A stretch of DNA of 64,000 nucleotides, taken from NCBI RefSeq assembly GCF_002285435.1, contig NZ_NSBT01000024.1, forward strand, positions 372,001 to 436,000, in the 5' to 3' direction. The notes under the pieces were generated by a model that was not told the DNA's origin, ran no database searches, and saw only the letters and a list, made by a program, of their open reading frames with translations. Both the position numbers and the translations under genes were made by a program. This DNA is from Actibacterium ureilyticum (GTDB lineage: Bacteria; Pseudomonadota; Alphaproteobacteria; Rhodobacterales; Rhodobacteraceae). This document shows, in pieces, positions 1 through 8,998 of this stretch; within the stretch, counting starts at the first letter, position 1; each line of letters starts with the position of its first letter.

Positions 1-542
1 GACCGGTCGATCCGCATCATCGTGTTGAAAATCGGCACCACCATGAACAGCGTGTAAAGATGCACAAACGCCAGAATGACCGAGAAATCGGAATACAGCA
101 GCCACTCCAGCGGCGCGTCGATCACGCCCCAGTCGATCAGCGCGCTGTTGGCGATCCCGTTGCGGCCCAGGAACGGGATCCAGGAAATCATCCGGATGAT
201 GTTCGATGTCCAGAACGGGATTGTACAGACCAGGAACAGCGCGATCTGCACCGTCTGCGACCGGATGTGAAAGGCCAGGTAATAGGCGACCGTGAACCCG
301 ATCACCAATGTCAGCGCCCAGGTGATCGCGGCGTATTTGAACGTCGCGCCAATAACGCGCCAGACGACCTCGGACCCGAACAGAAAGGCGTAATTGTCGA
401 ACTGGAACGCCGGATAGATCGAAAACTCGGTCGCGCCCCAGAAACTGACGATCACGATCATCACGATGGGCGCCACCAGGAACCCCGCCAGCACCAGCGC
501 CAGGGGCGCAGCCTGCACCCAGCCGATCACCGATCTCGTCAT
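1..542 (-). CDS. Polyamine-type ABC transporter permease (PotB family), C-terminus cut off by the window edge
   Basis: This is an inner-membrane permease subunit of a spermidine/putrescine-type ABC importer. The ATG at 542 opens MTRSVIGWVQAAPLALV, a hydrophobic first segment, followed by several more membrane helices (for example ALTLVIGFTVAYYLAFHIR and FSVILAFVHLYTLFMVVPI). The pattern SQTVQIALFLVCTIPFWTSN followed by IRMISW is typical of PotB-like permeases. About 180 residues are visible and the reading frame runs off base 1, so the gene is partial here. It follows the binding-protein gene by 76 bases on the same strand and forms an operon with it and the ATPase. The exact substrate cannot be read from the sequence. 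Confidence 0.88.
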   Translation of the reverse strand, partial: MTRSVIGWVQAAPLALVLAGFLVAPIVMIVIVSFWGATEFSIYPAFQFDNYAFLFGSEVVWRVIGATFKYAAITWALTLVIGFTVAYYLAFHIRSQTVQIALFLVCTIPFWTSNIIRMISWIPFLGRNGIANSALIDWGVIDAPLEWLLYSDFSVILAFVHLYTLFMVVPIFNTMMRIDR

Positions 543-618
543 CTTGCGCGTGCCTTCTTCATCTTGGCGAAAATACCTTCGGGGGGTGCGGGGGGAGGAA
601 AGCCCCCCGCGCGGTTCA

Positions 619-1884
619 TCACGCGGCGATGAACTCGTTCCACTTGCGGACCATGTACTGGTTTTCGTCCATCACGGCGTTCCAGCAGGCCACAGCCCCC
701 ATCCGGTCGTAGAAGGACCCGCCATCGCGCACCTCGCCCGCCTGGGCCATCACGTCGCCGAAGGGGTTGGCGATGGGCTCGACCGCTTCCTTGCCCTCGA
801 ACCAATAGCCCCATTCGTTTTCGGACATATAGTTCTTCGAGGTCTCGGGCACCGCCGAATAATAGCCCTGGCGCATCAGGAACCCCCCGACCCAGCCGTC
901 GAGATACCAGTTGATGTATTCATAGGCCGCGTCCAGCTCCATCCCGCTCAGCGATTTCGACAGGCCGATGCCGCCGCCCCAGCTGCGATAGCCCTCTTCC
1001 AGCGGCTGATAGACACACGGGATGCCGCGCGACTTCACCGCGGTGATCGCGGGCGACCACATCGACTGGATCACGACCTCGCCGCTCGCCATCAGGTTCA
1101 CGCTTTCATCGAAGCTCTTCCAGAAGGCGCGGAACTGCCCGGCCTTCTTGGCCTCGGTGAAGATGCCGATGGTCTTGTCGATCTCTTCCTTGGTCATGTT
1201 GCCCTTGTCGGCATAGGTGATCTCGCCCATCGACTCGCACACCATTGCCATGTCCATGATCCCGATCGAGCTGATATCCAGGATCGACGCCTTGCCCTTG
1301 AATTCGGGGTTCAGCAGTTCCGACCAGTTGCTGATCGGCCGCCCGATCAGGTCGGGGCGGATACCCAGCGTGTCGGCGTTATAGATGGTGGGGATCAGCG
1401 TCATCCAGCCGGTTTCCTCGGCGGCAAAGCTCTTGCCGTCGGGGCCTTCGACAAAGCCCACGGTGTGGGGCGCGGTGCCTTGGGCGATCACGCTTTCCGG
1501 CGTCAGCTTGCCGGATTTGAAGATGCCGACGATCTTGTCGTAATTCTTGATCTTCGACACATCCATCGCCTGCAGGTTGCCGGTGGGCCAGACCTTCTTG
1601 CAGATCCAGTATTCGATATCGGCGATGTCGAAACTGTCGGGCTGGGTCGCGGCACGCTGGGTCACGCTGTCGGAATCGAGCGCGGTCATTTCCAGTGTGA
1701 AGCCCAGATCCTCTTTCACCTTCGCGGCAACCTCGTTCAGGTTCGACACCCCGGTGCCGAACTGGCGCAGCGTGACATCCTTGATTTCCTGCGCCCAGAT
1801 CATCGGGGCCGGCAGGGTCGAGGCCGCCGCCGCAGCGACCCCCGTCTTCAGAAGGTTGCGGCGTGAATAACGCATTTTGGACAT
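619..1884 (-). CDS. Tat-exported ABC transporter substrate-binding protein (PotD/PotF-like)
   Basis: This 421-residue periplasmic binding protein delivers substrate to the neighbouring permease. The N-terminus MSKMRYSRRNLLKTGVAAAA has the twin-arginine motif SRRNLLK followed by a hydrophobic stretch and a likely cleavage after PAPMIWAQ, indicating Tat export. The rest matches the family 1 extracellular solute-binding fold of spermidine/putrescine proteins (for example AYEYINWYLDGWVGGFLMRQ). The start at 1884 is supported by GGGAG eight bases upstream. It lies between the ATPase and permease genes. Polyamine is the likely ligand class; other amines or small carboxylated ligands are possible. 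Confidence 0.88.
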   Translation of the reverse strand: MSKMRYSRRNLLKTGVAAAAASTLPAPMIWAQEIKDVTLRQFGTGVSNLNEVAAKVKEDLGFTLEMTALDSDSVTQRAATQPDSFDIADIEYWICKKVWPTGNLQAMDVSKIKNYDKIVGIFKSGKLTPESVIAQGTAPHTVGFVEGPDGKSFAAEETGWMTLIPTIYNADTLGIRPDLIGRPISNWSELLNPEFKGKASILDISSIGIMDMAMVCESMGEITYADKGNMTKEEIDKTIGIFTEAKKAGQFRAFWKSFDESVNLMASGEVVIQSMWSPAITAVKSRGIPCVYQPLEEGYRSWGGGIGLSKSLSGMELDAAYEYINWYLDGWVGGFLMRQGYYSAVPETSKNYMSENEWGYWFEGKEAVEPIANPFGDVMAQAGEVRDGGSFYDRMGAVACWNAVMDENQYMVRKWNEFIAA

Positions 1885-1913
1885 GTGGAAGCTCCCTGTT
1901 TTATATGAGTGCG

Positions 1914-2888
1914 TCAGGCGGAAAGGCGGTGTTGCCGCCCCGTGTCCCAGGCCAGCCTGACCGCATCGCCCGGGGATCTCGGTGATTGAAAGAACGCGGC
2001 CTCGGGGACCAGCGCCAGCACGTCCTCGCCCGCATCAGTGACCGATGTCAGCGCGACCGTCGCGCCCTGATATTCCACCGCCGTCACGGTGGCTGACAGG
2101 CCATCATCGCCCAGCCGCACCTGGTCGGCGCGCACGGCGACCTTGCCGCTGTCCAGGGTCAGAACATTATGCCCGCCCATGAACCGCGCCACGAATTCGG
2201 TGCGCGGGGCGTTCCAGACCTCGCGCGCGGGTCCGGCCTGTTCGATAACGGCGTTGTTCATCACCACCAGTTCGTCAGCCAGCGCCAGCGCCTCGTCCTG
2301 GCCGTGGGTCACATGGATAAAGGTGATGCCCAGATCGCGCTGCAACCGGCGCAGCTCGGCCCGGACGCGGATGCGCAGGAACGGGTCCAGCGCCGAAAGC
2401 GGTTCGTCCAGCAGCAGCACACGCGGCTTGGTCACCAGCGCACGCGCCAGTGCCACGCGCTGCTGTTGGCCGCCCGACAATTGCGCCGGCAGGCGGGCGG
2501 CGAATTGCGTCATCTGCACCAGTTCCAGCATCTCATCGGCGGCGCGGTGGCGCTCTGCCTTGTCGACGCCCTTCATCCGCAGCGAAAACGCAACGTTGTC
2601 GCGCACCGACAGGTGCGGGAACAGCGCATAGTTCTGGAACATCATCGCCGTGCCGCGCCGCGCGGGCGGCAGGCCGGAAATGTCGTGCCCGTCCAGCACG
2701 ACCGACCCATCGCTCAGGCTTTCATGGCCCGCGATGATCCGCAGCGTCGTCGATTTCCCGCAGCCCGACGGCCCCAGAAGACAGACATAGCTGCCCTCGG
2801 AAAACACATGGCTGATATTGTTGACGGCCACCGCATCGTCATACCGTTTCGATACGTGGACCAGCTCCAGATCCCCTGTCGATCGCAT
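1914..2888 (-). CDS. Polyamine-type ABC transporter ATP-binding protein (PotA-like)
   Basis: This is the cytoplasmic ATPase of the importer, about 324 residues. It has Walker A GPSGCGKST, Q-loop MMFQNYALFPHLSV, signature LSGGQQQRVALARAL, Walker B VLLLDEPLSALD and an H-loop in FIHVTHGQDEALALAD. A short C-terminal TOBE-like segment follows (AVRADQVRLGDDGLSATVTA). A longer in-frame reading from a TTG at 2933 is possible, but I chose the ATG at 2888 because the family homology begins just after it (LELVHVSKRYDDAVAVN). It is the first gene of the operon, read away from the divergent GntR gene, and a GntR-type palindrome sits in the shared promoter region. Confidence 0.88.
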   Translation of the reverse strand: MRSTGDLELVHVSKRYDDAVAVNNISHVFSEGSYVCLLGPSGCGKSTTLRIIAGHESLSDGSVVLDGHDISGLPPARRGTAMMFQNYALFPHLSVRDNVAFSLRMKGVDKAERHRAADEMLELVQMTQFAARLPAQLSGGQQQRVALARALVTKPRVLLLDEPLSALDPFLRIRVRAELRRLQRDLGITFIHVTHGQDEALALADELVVMNNAVIEQAGPAREVWNAPRTEFVARFMGGHNVLTLDSGKVAVRADQVRLGDDGLSATVTAVEYQGATVALTSVTDAGEDVLALVPEAAFFQSPRSPGDAVRLAWDTGRQHRLSA

Positions 2889-3041
2889 CGACGCCCCGCT
2901 TTCGCATCCCAGTTCTGACCCGATGCTGCGCAAACCCGCGCCCGCAAGGCGAGGGTTTCGTGCCCGCCCACGGCCCGCGATCCACGAATGCCGCTTATTT
3001 GGGCGGATCGCCCATTATCGTGCGCGAATGATGATCCAATT

Positions 3042-3051
3042 TTGTATACAA
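3042..3051. promoter_or_regulatory. Candidate GntR/FCD operator palindrome TTGTATACAA
   Basis: A perfect 10-base palindrome, TTGTATACAA, stands out in the GC-rich intergenic region between the ABC importer operon and the GntR gene. FCD-type GntR regulators commonly bind short palindromes of the form TNGTNNACNA, which this matches. Its position, about 150 bases upstream of the ATPase start and about 80-90 upstream of the regulator, suits control of both divergent units. Binding is inferred. Confidence 0.5.
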
Positions 3052-3133
3052 TCTTGTTGCTCATCGCTGCCCGCTTGCGATCCCGCCCGCGCGGCCCGAC
3101 AATGATTCCATGCACAAGGGGCAGAGCACGACG

Positions 3134-3826
3134 ATGCAGGTTCAGGCGGACGAAACGGAAAAGGATGTGGGCGCACAGGTGGCCGCGCGGCTGGCCACGG
3201 CGATCCATGAACACCGACTGGCACCCGGCATGAAGCTGAGCGAGGACGAGGTGGGCGAGATCTTTGGCGTCAGCCGCACCGTGGTCCGTGCAGCGCTGCA
3301 ACGGCTGGCGCATCTGCGGCTGGTCGACCTGAAACGCAATCGCGGCGCCTTCGTCGCGCAGCCCACCGTGAAAGAGGCCCGCGAGGTGTTCGAGGCCCGC
3401 GCCCTGCTGGAACCGCGCACCGCCCGGTCGGCGGCAGAGCGGATCACCCCGACCGATACCCGAATCCTGCAACGCCATATCGACGATGAACACGCCGCGC
3501 TGCATGCGGGTGACACGGGCCGGGCGCTGAACCTGTCGGGGCAGTTCCACATCGAAATCGCGCGCATCGCCGATCAGGCCACCATCGCCGATTTCATCGC
3601 GCAGCTGGTCTCGCGCTCGTCCCTGATCATCGCGCTTTACTGGCAGCGCCGCGCCGCGCTGTGTGAAAGTCAGGCCCACCATGCGTTGATCAAGGCGATC
3701 TCTGCCGGCGATGGCGCCCGGGCCGAAGAGCTGATGCAAAGCCACCTGCTGGATCTGCTGACATCGCTCGACCTGCGCGCGCACAGCTCGGCGCCGCAAT
3801 CCCTGCGCGAGGCTTTGGGGCCATGA
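3134..3826 (+). CDS. GntR family transcriptional regulator, FadR/FCD subfamily
   Basis: This DNA-binding regulator (230 residues from this start) has an N-terminal winged helix (LAPGMKLSEDEVGEIFGVSR, then VVRAALQRLAHLRLVDLKRN) and an all-helical C-terminal FCD effector domain. The FCD metal-binding-type pattern is visible around ARALLEPRTARSAAE and HIEIARIADQATIADF. An ATG eight codons upstream (3110) is also possible, but AGGGG before 3134 favours the shorter form. It is divergent from the polyamine-type ABC operon, so it probably senses that transporter's ligand or a metabolite. Its stop overlaps the next gene by four bases (ATGA), implying co-translation with the acetyltransferase. Confidence 0.87.
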   Translation: MQVQADETEKDVGAQVAARLATAIHEHRLAPGMKLSEDEVGEIFGVSRTVVRAALQRLAHLRLVDLKRNRGAFVAQPTVKEAREVFEARALLEPRTARSAAERITPTDTRILQRHIDDEHAALHAGDTGRALNLSGQFHIEIARIADQATIADFIAQLVSRSSLIIALYWQRRAALCESQAHHALIKAISAGDGARAEELMQSHLLDLLTSLDLRAHSSAPQSLREALGP

Positions 3827-4647
3827 TGCGCACCGCCACACGGGCCGAGATCGCGCAGATGCTGGACTGGGCCGCGGCCGAGGGGTGGAACCCCGGGCTG
3901 GACGATGCGGCCGCCTTTGCCGATGCCGACCCGGGCGGGTTTTTCGTGGCCGAACAGGATGGCCAGCCGGTCGCCGCGATTTCGGTGGTGAACCATTCCG
4001 ACAGTTTCGCCTTTCTGGGGCTTTACCTGTGCCAGCCCACCTATCGTGGGCGCGGGATCGGCTATGCGCTGTGGCAGCACGCCCTGGCCCATGCCGGGAC
4101 CCGCACCGTCGGGCTGGATGGCGTCGCCGCGCAGCAGGAAAACTACGCACGCTCGGGCTTTGTCCGCACCGGCGCGACGACCCGGTTCGAAGGCCCCTGC
4201 GCGGCGCCCGATGTGACCGGCATCCGCCCGGTCACCCCCGCCGATCTGGATGCCCTGGCCACGCTGGACCGCGCCGCGAACGGGTTCGACCGGCCCCGGT
4301 TCCTGAACGCCTGGCTGACAGATGCTGACACACGGAAAACCGTCGTGCAGGTCACGGGCGACCGGCTAACCGGGTTCGCCACGGCCCGGCTGTGCCGTCA
4401 GGGCTGCAAGCTGGGGCCGGTGATCGCGGGCGACAGGGATGCGGCGCTGTCCCTGGCACAGGCGGCGGCGGGCGCGCTGGACGCGCGCGCCATGATCATC
4501 GACGTGCCCGACACCCAGCCCGCGTTACAGGACGCCCTGCGCGCCCAAGGCTTCGCCGCTACATTCGAAACCGCCCGCATGTACAAGGGCCCCGCCCCCA
4601 CCGCCGGACCAGGCCTGTTCGCCGTGGCAACGCTGGAACTGGGCTAA
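3823..4647 (+). CDS. GNAT family N-acetyltransferase, tandem domains
   Basis: This 274-residue protein is predicted to transfer an acetyl group from acetyl-CoA to an unknown acceptor. The first GNAT domain has the acetyl-CoA pyrophosphate-binding pattern in CQPTYRGRGIGYALWQHAL (Q/RxxGxG/A form) near residues 70-90. A second, weaker GNAT-like half begins near residue 130 (IRPVTPADLDALATLDRAAN). This two-domain arrangement is common in YitI-like GNATs. It overlaps the GntR gene by ATGA, which suggests the acetylation substrate may relate to the adjacent amine importer; that link is inference. Confidence 0.8.
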   Translation: MMRTATRAEIAQMLDWAAAEGWNPGLDDAAAFADADPGGFFVAEQDGQPVAAISVVNHSDSFAFLGLYLCQPTYRGRGIGYALWQHALAHAGTRTVGLDGVAAQQENYARSGFVRTGATTRFEGPCAAPDVTGIRPVTPADLDALATLDRAANGFDRPRFLNAWLTDADTRKTVVQVTGDRLTGFATARLCRQGCKLGPVIAGDRDAALSLAQAAAGALDARAMIIDVPDTQPALQDALRAQGFAATFETARMYKGPAPTAGPGLFAVATLELG

Positions 4648-4648
4648 G

Positions 4649-5071
4649 CTATTTCGCGATCTGCGCAAAGTACCCGTATTCGTTCGACAGGTAGTCAACC
4701 AGCGCCTGCGGATAGTCAGACGTACCCTTGGCCACGTTCACGCCGATGAACTGGGTCACGACCCCGCCATTGGCGTTCTTGACCCGCTTGGTGCGGCGCA
4801 CATGCAGCTTGTCCTTGGCCGCTGCCTCGGCAAAGGCGGATTGCAGCTTGGCGGCGGCATCACCGCTGGCCGTCAGCTCCAGCGTCGCGGCCCCCGCATC
4901 GTCGAAACGGACCGTTCCCAGCGACACGAAACTGCCGCCTGTCAGTTCGCCCACGTTAAATGCGATGCTCATCGTGCTGTCCTCCTGCGCCATGTCCGCC
5001 CCGGCCGGTGTGATCGCGGCTGGCGCGCAAAGCGCCACCCACAGAACTGTTAACGCCTTCGGCCCGTTCAT
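4649..5071 (-). CDS. Putative secreted protein of unknown function
   Basis: I do not recognise a family. From the ATG at 5071 the product has about 140 residues and begins with a short hydrophobic leader (MNGPKALTVLWVALCAPAAI) that looks like a signal peptide ending near PAGADMA. The start is chosen because GGAGAG lies 4-9 bases upstream and the leader makes sense from there, whereas the longer in-frame ORF to 5098 adds no leader. The mature part is rich in beta-prone stretches (FNVGELTGGSFVSLGTVRFD) and ends YLSNEYGYFAQIAK. It lies two bases from the convergent acetyltransferase stop. Confidence 0.6.
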   Translation of the reverse strand: MNGPKALTVLWVALCAPAAITPAGADMAQEDSTMSIAFNVGELTGGSFVSLGTVRFDDAGAATLELTASGDAAAKLQSAFAEAAAKDKLHVRRTKRVKNANGGVVTQFIGVNVAKGTSDYPQALVDYLSNEYGYFAQIAK

Positions 5072-5100
5072 GAAACTCTCCTGCAGCGGCTTTGCCAAGG

Positions 5101-7026
5101 CTAATGGGCGTGGTCATGGTGATGCCCCCCGCCGTCCTCGTCGTCATCCTCGGGGATGTCGAACCCTTCGCGCAGACCCTCCTTGACCTCACGCCCCATC
5201 ACTCGCGAATGGGTTTCCGAGGGCGAGGTGAAATAGATCCGGTCGAACGGGTCGTCATCGTCATCGGGGTCCGAGAACCGGTTGAGGTAATTGTCGTCCT
5301 GCTGCAACCAGCGCGCCTGTTCGTATTCCGGATCGCCGGGGCTCAGCGCATCGGGGTGGCTGGGGTCCAATCGCTCGATCAACTGCATCTGGTACCGGTG
5401 GCCCATCTCGTGGGTGATCGTGTCCAGAACCTCGCCGAAATCGCCATGGGCGTCGTCATTGACGTTGAATGTCATCTCGTCGCCGCCGTGGTCATAGGCC
5501 CCATAAAGACCGCCATCGGCATCAAAGGCTTCGTCGAAGGGCGTGATCGTGCCGGGCAATCCCACATCCCAGCCGTCCTCGCCGCAGGGCACCTGGATCA
5601 GCTTGTTGACCGCCGCCATCCGGTCGGCCGGTTCCATCTCGTGCCAGTTCTCGGCCAGCTCCTGAACCTCGGGGTCGCTCATATAGGCATCGACGATGCT
5701 CTGGCGCGTCTGGCTGTCGAAATCCTCGAACTGGCGATCCACATGCGGGATGCTGAAGATCTCTTGTATCGCCGCATGCTCGTCTTCGGTGGGTGTGCCC
5801 GACATCAGGTTGTCGACCAGCGTGGTGCGGGTTTCGGTTGGCAGCGTGTCCAGGGTTCCGGCGGCGGTCATCTCCTCGACAATCGTGCGCGACACATCGT
5901 CCAGATCGTCGGGATCGGCGGCGTCCAGACGGTCCATGACCGCCTTCAGCGCCTCCAGTTCCTCGATCTGCCGCATCAGCGTGTCGGTCAGCGCCAGCGC
6001 CTCGTTCAGGCTGCCGCCGCCACCCAGCGCCTGGTCCACCTTGGCCACATTAGCATCTGCCCCGCGCTTGACCGACGATGTGGAACCGCTGTGATTGGCC
6101 AACTCGGTCCGGACCGTCCCCATGCGGGTTTCGATGGTGTTTTTGGTGACCTCCTGCTCGTCGGCCAGCGCCTGATATGAATCGCAATCGACCAGCGCCT
6201 GCCCGGTCAGGTCCAGCGCGGTCTGCCAATCCTCGGCCCCCGCCGCTGCGTCAATCGCATCGGTCGAGGACGCCAATGCATCCCGCTCACTGGCGATATC
6301 AACATAGGTATGGCCGGAAATCTCGGCCAAACGCGTGTCCAGCTCCGCGCGTTGCGTTTCATATTCCTCGCGCTTGGCCGCAATCGCGGCGTCGATCTCG
6401 TCCAGCTTGTCGGAAAGCTGCTGCTGAAGCCGCAGCGCATTGTCGAAATCGCCGAATTCAGCGGCGGCTTCCATCTCGGTCTGCAACGTGACCCGCGTGG
6501 ACATCAGATCGTCGACATAGGCCAGCTCTGGCGTCGATTGCGAGTACTGGTCCAGACGCGGCTGCAAGGCGGTCAGGGTGGTTTCGTATTCCGCCCGCTT
6601 CAGCTCCAGCTCTTCCAGCTTGATCAGGAAGTCCGCGACAGCCCCTTCCAGTGCGCGCCCGTGCTCCAGGGCCAGTTGGTAATCCTCGGCTGCGGCGGCC
6701 TCTTCCATCTGGGCCTGAAGGTCTGCAATGGCCTGCGTGTCCTCGGCCAGGAACTCGTATTCGCATTGCGCGGCGCTGGTGAGATTGGCGTCGATACTGG
6801 CGCGCAACTGCTCATAAGCTGCTTTGTTTTCTTCCCAGATCCGGCGTTTTTCGGTCAGCAGCCGCTCCAGATCGCCGATCTTGCCCTCGACCGCGTCGAT
6901 CTGGCGCTGTTCATCCGGCGTGATCACGTCATCGGCCATGGCCTGCGTACGGATGCGATTCAACTCGCCCTGCAAGTCAGGCAGCCGCGCCTCGGCGGCG
7001 CGGATCGCTTCAATATTCGATGTCAT
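5101..7026 (-). CDS. Helical-repeat protein with HEMGH zinc-metallopeptidase-like C-terminal domain
   Basis: This large (641-residue) protein matches no family I can name. Residues 1-100 are coiled-coil-like. Residues about 100-360 carry four degenerate helical repeats spaced 73-78 residues apart, each marked by an AL-containing core (EDYQLAL at 114, GDFDNAL at 192, EDWQTAL at 265, GSLNEAL at 338). After a linker, residues 480-615 contain HEMGH at 539-543, a HExxH zinc site, and SETHSRVMGREV near 601, whose Glu may be the third ligand. The tail is acidic then His-rich (GGGHHHDHAH), perhaps metal-binding. There is no signal peptide. ATG 7026 is preferred over an upstream GTG at 7071. Protease activity is inferred from the motif only. 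Confidence 0.65.
   Translation of the reverse strand: MTSNIEAIRAAEARLPDLQGELNRIRTQAMADDVITPDEQRQIDAVEGKIGDLERLLTEKRRIWEENKAAYEQLRASIDANLTSAAQCEYEFLAEDTQAIADLQAQMEEAAAAEDYQLALEHGRALEGAVADFLIKLEELELKRAEYETTLTALQPRLDQYSQSTPELAYVDDLMSTRVTLQTEMEAAAEFGDFDNALRLQQQLSDKLDEIDAAIAAKREEYETQRAELDTRLAEISGHTYVDIASERDALASSTDAIDAAAGAEDWQTALDLTGQALVDCDSYQALADEQEVTKNTIETRMGTVRTELANHSGSTSSVKRGADANVAKVDQALGGGGSLNEALALTDTLMRQIEELEALKAVMDRLDAADPDDLDDVSRTIVEEMTAAGTLDTLPTETRTTLVDNLMSGTPTEDEHAAIQEIFSIPHVDRQFEDFDSQTRQSIVDAYMSDPEVQELAENWHEMEPADRMAAVNKLIQVPCGEDGWDVGLPGTITPFDEAFDADGGLYGAYDHGGDEMTFNVNDDAHGDFGEVLDTITHEMGHRYQMQLIERLDPSHPDALSPGDPEYEQARWLQQDDNYLNRFSDPDDDDDPFDRIYFTSPSETHSRVMGREVKEGLREGFDIPEDDDEDGGGHHHDHAH
5980..6720 (-). 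repeat. Four degenerate ~73-78-residue helical repeats within the HEMGH protein gene
   Basis: At the protein level the repeats run from about residue 103 to 360. Each unit shows a pattern of M/L..E.....(D/G)(F/Y/W)..AL.L...L followed by a charged helix containing EYE or IET. The first three units are best preserved; the fourth is shorter. They are diverged at DNA level, so they are ancient duplications rather than recent slippage. Confidence 0.6.
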
Positions 7027-7151
7027 AATACCTGGCCCTTTCGGAAACAGGGAGCATTGAAATTCTGTCACAACAATAACAGACGTATTAAAACACGAGC
7101 CGCCCGGTCACATCAACCGGCGATCTTTCCAGTGAAAACAGGGGGTTCTTG

Positions 7152-7622
7152 CTAGCGCGCCAGCGGGATCGCCGAGATGCTGGGCAGGACCGGGTCGCGC
7201 GCCAGATCGTCCCGGTTCAGGATCCGGTAGGTGCCCGCGCTGTATTTCCGGCGCAGGGTGTATTCGCGCCGGGCCCAGGTCATCTTGTCCTGCAATTCCT
7301 GCCACCTGTAGCGATAGGCCTCGCGGAGGCGGGCGCGTTCGGCCTTGGCGTGGAAGCGCGCGCGGCGGCGGGCGTCGCGGTTGTCGGCGCCCTTAAACCG
7401 GGCCATATCGCGTGCCTGCTGGTCGCTGACACGTTTCATATCACGGGTAAAGGTGTCGCGCAGATAGAGCCGTTCGCGTATGACCTCGGCCTGGACCTGA
7501 GCCCAATCGCGATTGGTGTCCAGAAACAGGTCGGTCGAATAGGTCACGCTTTGCGACAGCGCGGCACCGACCCCGATCGCCCAGATCAGGATGGCAGACA
7601 GGACTGTTCGCTTGACCAACAT
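7152..7622 (-). CDS. Putative secreted basic helical protein, unknown function
   Basis: This 156-residue product starts with a signal peptide (MLVKRTVLSAILIWAIGVGA, cleavage probably after ALSQS) and so is likely periplasmic. The mature part is dominated by arginine-rich helix (NRDARRRARFHAKAERARL), strongly basic and probably coiled-coil. I recognise no catalytic motif. It reads in the same direction as the HEMGH gene, about 125 bases upstream, but no operon link is obvious. Confidence 0.55.
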   Translation of the reverse strand: MLVKRTVLSAILIWAIGVGAALSQSVTYSTDLFLDTNRDWAQVQAEVIRERLYLRDTFTRDMKRVSDQQARDMARFKGADNRDARRRARFHAKAERARLREAYRYRWQELQDKMTWARREYTLRRKYSAGTYRILNRDDLARDPVLPSISAIPLAR

Positions 7623-7810
7623 CTTCGCTCATCTTTCGGCAACGCGGTTGCGGCTGCGCCATCGTCACCTGAACGGCAGGGTCGGATGGCCTCGATGATC
7701 GGATGTAGCGACCGGTGCAGGCAGAATTTTCGCAAAATACGGGCAAAATTGCGACGATTGCCGCAGGTGGCCGGAAACGCTGCGTCACGCCCCGGCCAAC
7801 CGCGCGGGTC

Positions 7811-8992
7811 TTAAAGCGCGTTGTGCAGCGCATCGACCAGGTCGGTGCGTTCCCAGCTGAAGCCGCCATCCGCATCGGGTTCGCGCCCGAAATGGCCATA
7901 GGCCGCGGTGCGCTGATAGACCGGCTTGTTCAGGTCCAGATGCGTGCGGATGCCGCGCGGCGTCAGGCTCATGACCTTGCCGATGGCGGTTTCGATCGCC
8001 GCATCCCGGCCATTGCCGGTGCCGTGGGTGTCGACATAGATCGACTGCGGCTCGGCGATGCCGATGGCATAGGACAGCTGCACCGTGCAGCGGTCGGCCA
8101 GCCCCGCGGCGACCACGTTCTTGGCCAGGTAACGCGCGGCATAGGCGGCCGAGCGGTCGACCTTGGTCGGGTCCTTGCCGGAAAACGCGCCGCCGCCATG
8201 GGGCGCCGCGCCGCCATAGGTGTCGACGATGATCTTGCGCCCGGTCAGGCCGGCGTCGCCGTCGGGGCCGCCGATCACGAACTTGCCGGTGGGGTTCACA
8301 TGCCAGACGGTTTCCGCGTTCAGCCAGCCACCCGGCAGGCTCTCGCGGATATAGGGTTCGACGATGGCGCGCACATCTTCGCTGGTCAGCGTCTCGTCCA
8401 AGTGCTGGGTCGACAGCACGACCGATGTCACACCGACGGGCTTGCCGTTTTCATAGCGCACCGACAGCTGCGATTTCGCGTCCGGACCCAGAACCGCCTC
8501 GACCCCGGACTTGCGCACCTCGGCCAGGCGGCGCAGGATGGCGTGGGCATAAAGGATCGGCGCGGGCATCAGCAGCGGCGTTTCATTGGTGGCATAGCCG
8601 AACATGATGCCCTGATCGCCGGCGCCCTCGTCCTTGTTCTCGGCCGCGTCGACGCCCTGAGCGATATGCGCGGATTGTTCGTGCAGCAGGTTGGTAACCT
8701 GCAGCGTGTTCCAGTGGAACTTGTCCTGTTCATAGCCGATATCGCGCACGCAATCGCGCACGATGCTTTCGACGTCGTCCTTCATGCGCGTCAGCTTTTC
8801 GGGGTCCGACAGGCCGACCTCGCCGCCCACGACGACATGGTTGGTGGTGGCGAAGGTCTCGCAGGCGACGCGCGCCTCGGGTTCCTCGGCCAGAAAGGCA
8901 TCGAGGATGGCGTCCGAGATCCGGTCGCAGACCTTGTCGGGGTGGCCTTCGGACACGGATTCCGAAGTGAAGATATAGTTCTGACGGCTCAT
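7811..8992 (-). CDS. metK: S-adenosylmethionine synthetase
   Basis: MetK makes S-adenosylmethionine from methionine and ATP in the cytoplasm. The 393-residue product has the N-terminal GHPDKVCD motif, the ATP-binding [15 protein letters not shown] and the glycine-rich P-loop-like [19 protein letters not shown]. Length and motifs are normal for bacteria. The leader between the lnt stop and this ATG holds a SAM/SAH-type riboswitch that includes the GGAG ribosome-binding site, so translation is probably repressed when SAM or SAH is plentiful. It is the last gene of the lnt-metK run on this strand. Confidence 0.97.
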   Translation of the reverse strand: MSRQNYIFTSESVSEGHPDKVCDRISDAILDAFLAEEPEARVACETFATTNHVVVGGEVGLSDPEKLTRMKDDVESIVRDCVRDIGYEQDKFHWNTLQVTNLLHEQSAHIAQGVDAAENKDEGAGDQGIMFGYATNETPLLMPAPILYAHAILRRLAEVRKSGVEAVLGPDAKSQLSVRYENGKPVGVTSVVLSTQHLDETLTSEDVRAIVEPYIRESLPGGWLNAETVWHVNPTGKFVIGGPDGDAGLTGRKIIVDTYGGAAPHGGGAFSGKDPTKVDRSAAYAARYLAKNVVAAGLADRCTVQLSYAIGIAEPQSIYVDTHGTGNGRDAAIETAIGKVMSLTPRGIRTHLDLNKPVYQRTAAYGHFGREPDADGGFSWERTDLVDALHNAL

Positions 8993-8998
8993 GAGGAG

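Noticed and set aside
466-1866. A 466-codon plus-strand frame opposite the binding-protein gene
   Set aside because: Shadow of the Tat-exported binding protein; no motif and no ribosome site.
7623-7810. A terminator after metK
   Set aside because: A GGCCGG/CCGGCC pair is present, but the stem is interrupted and no T-run follows.
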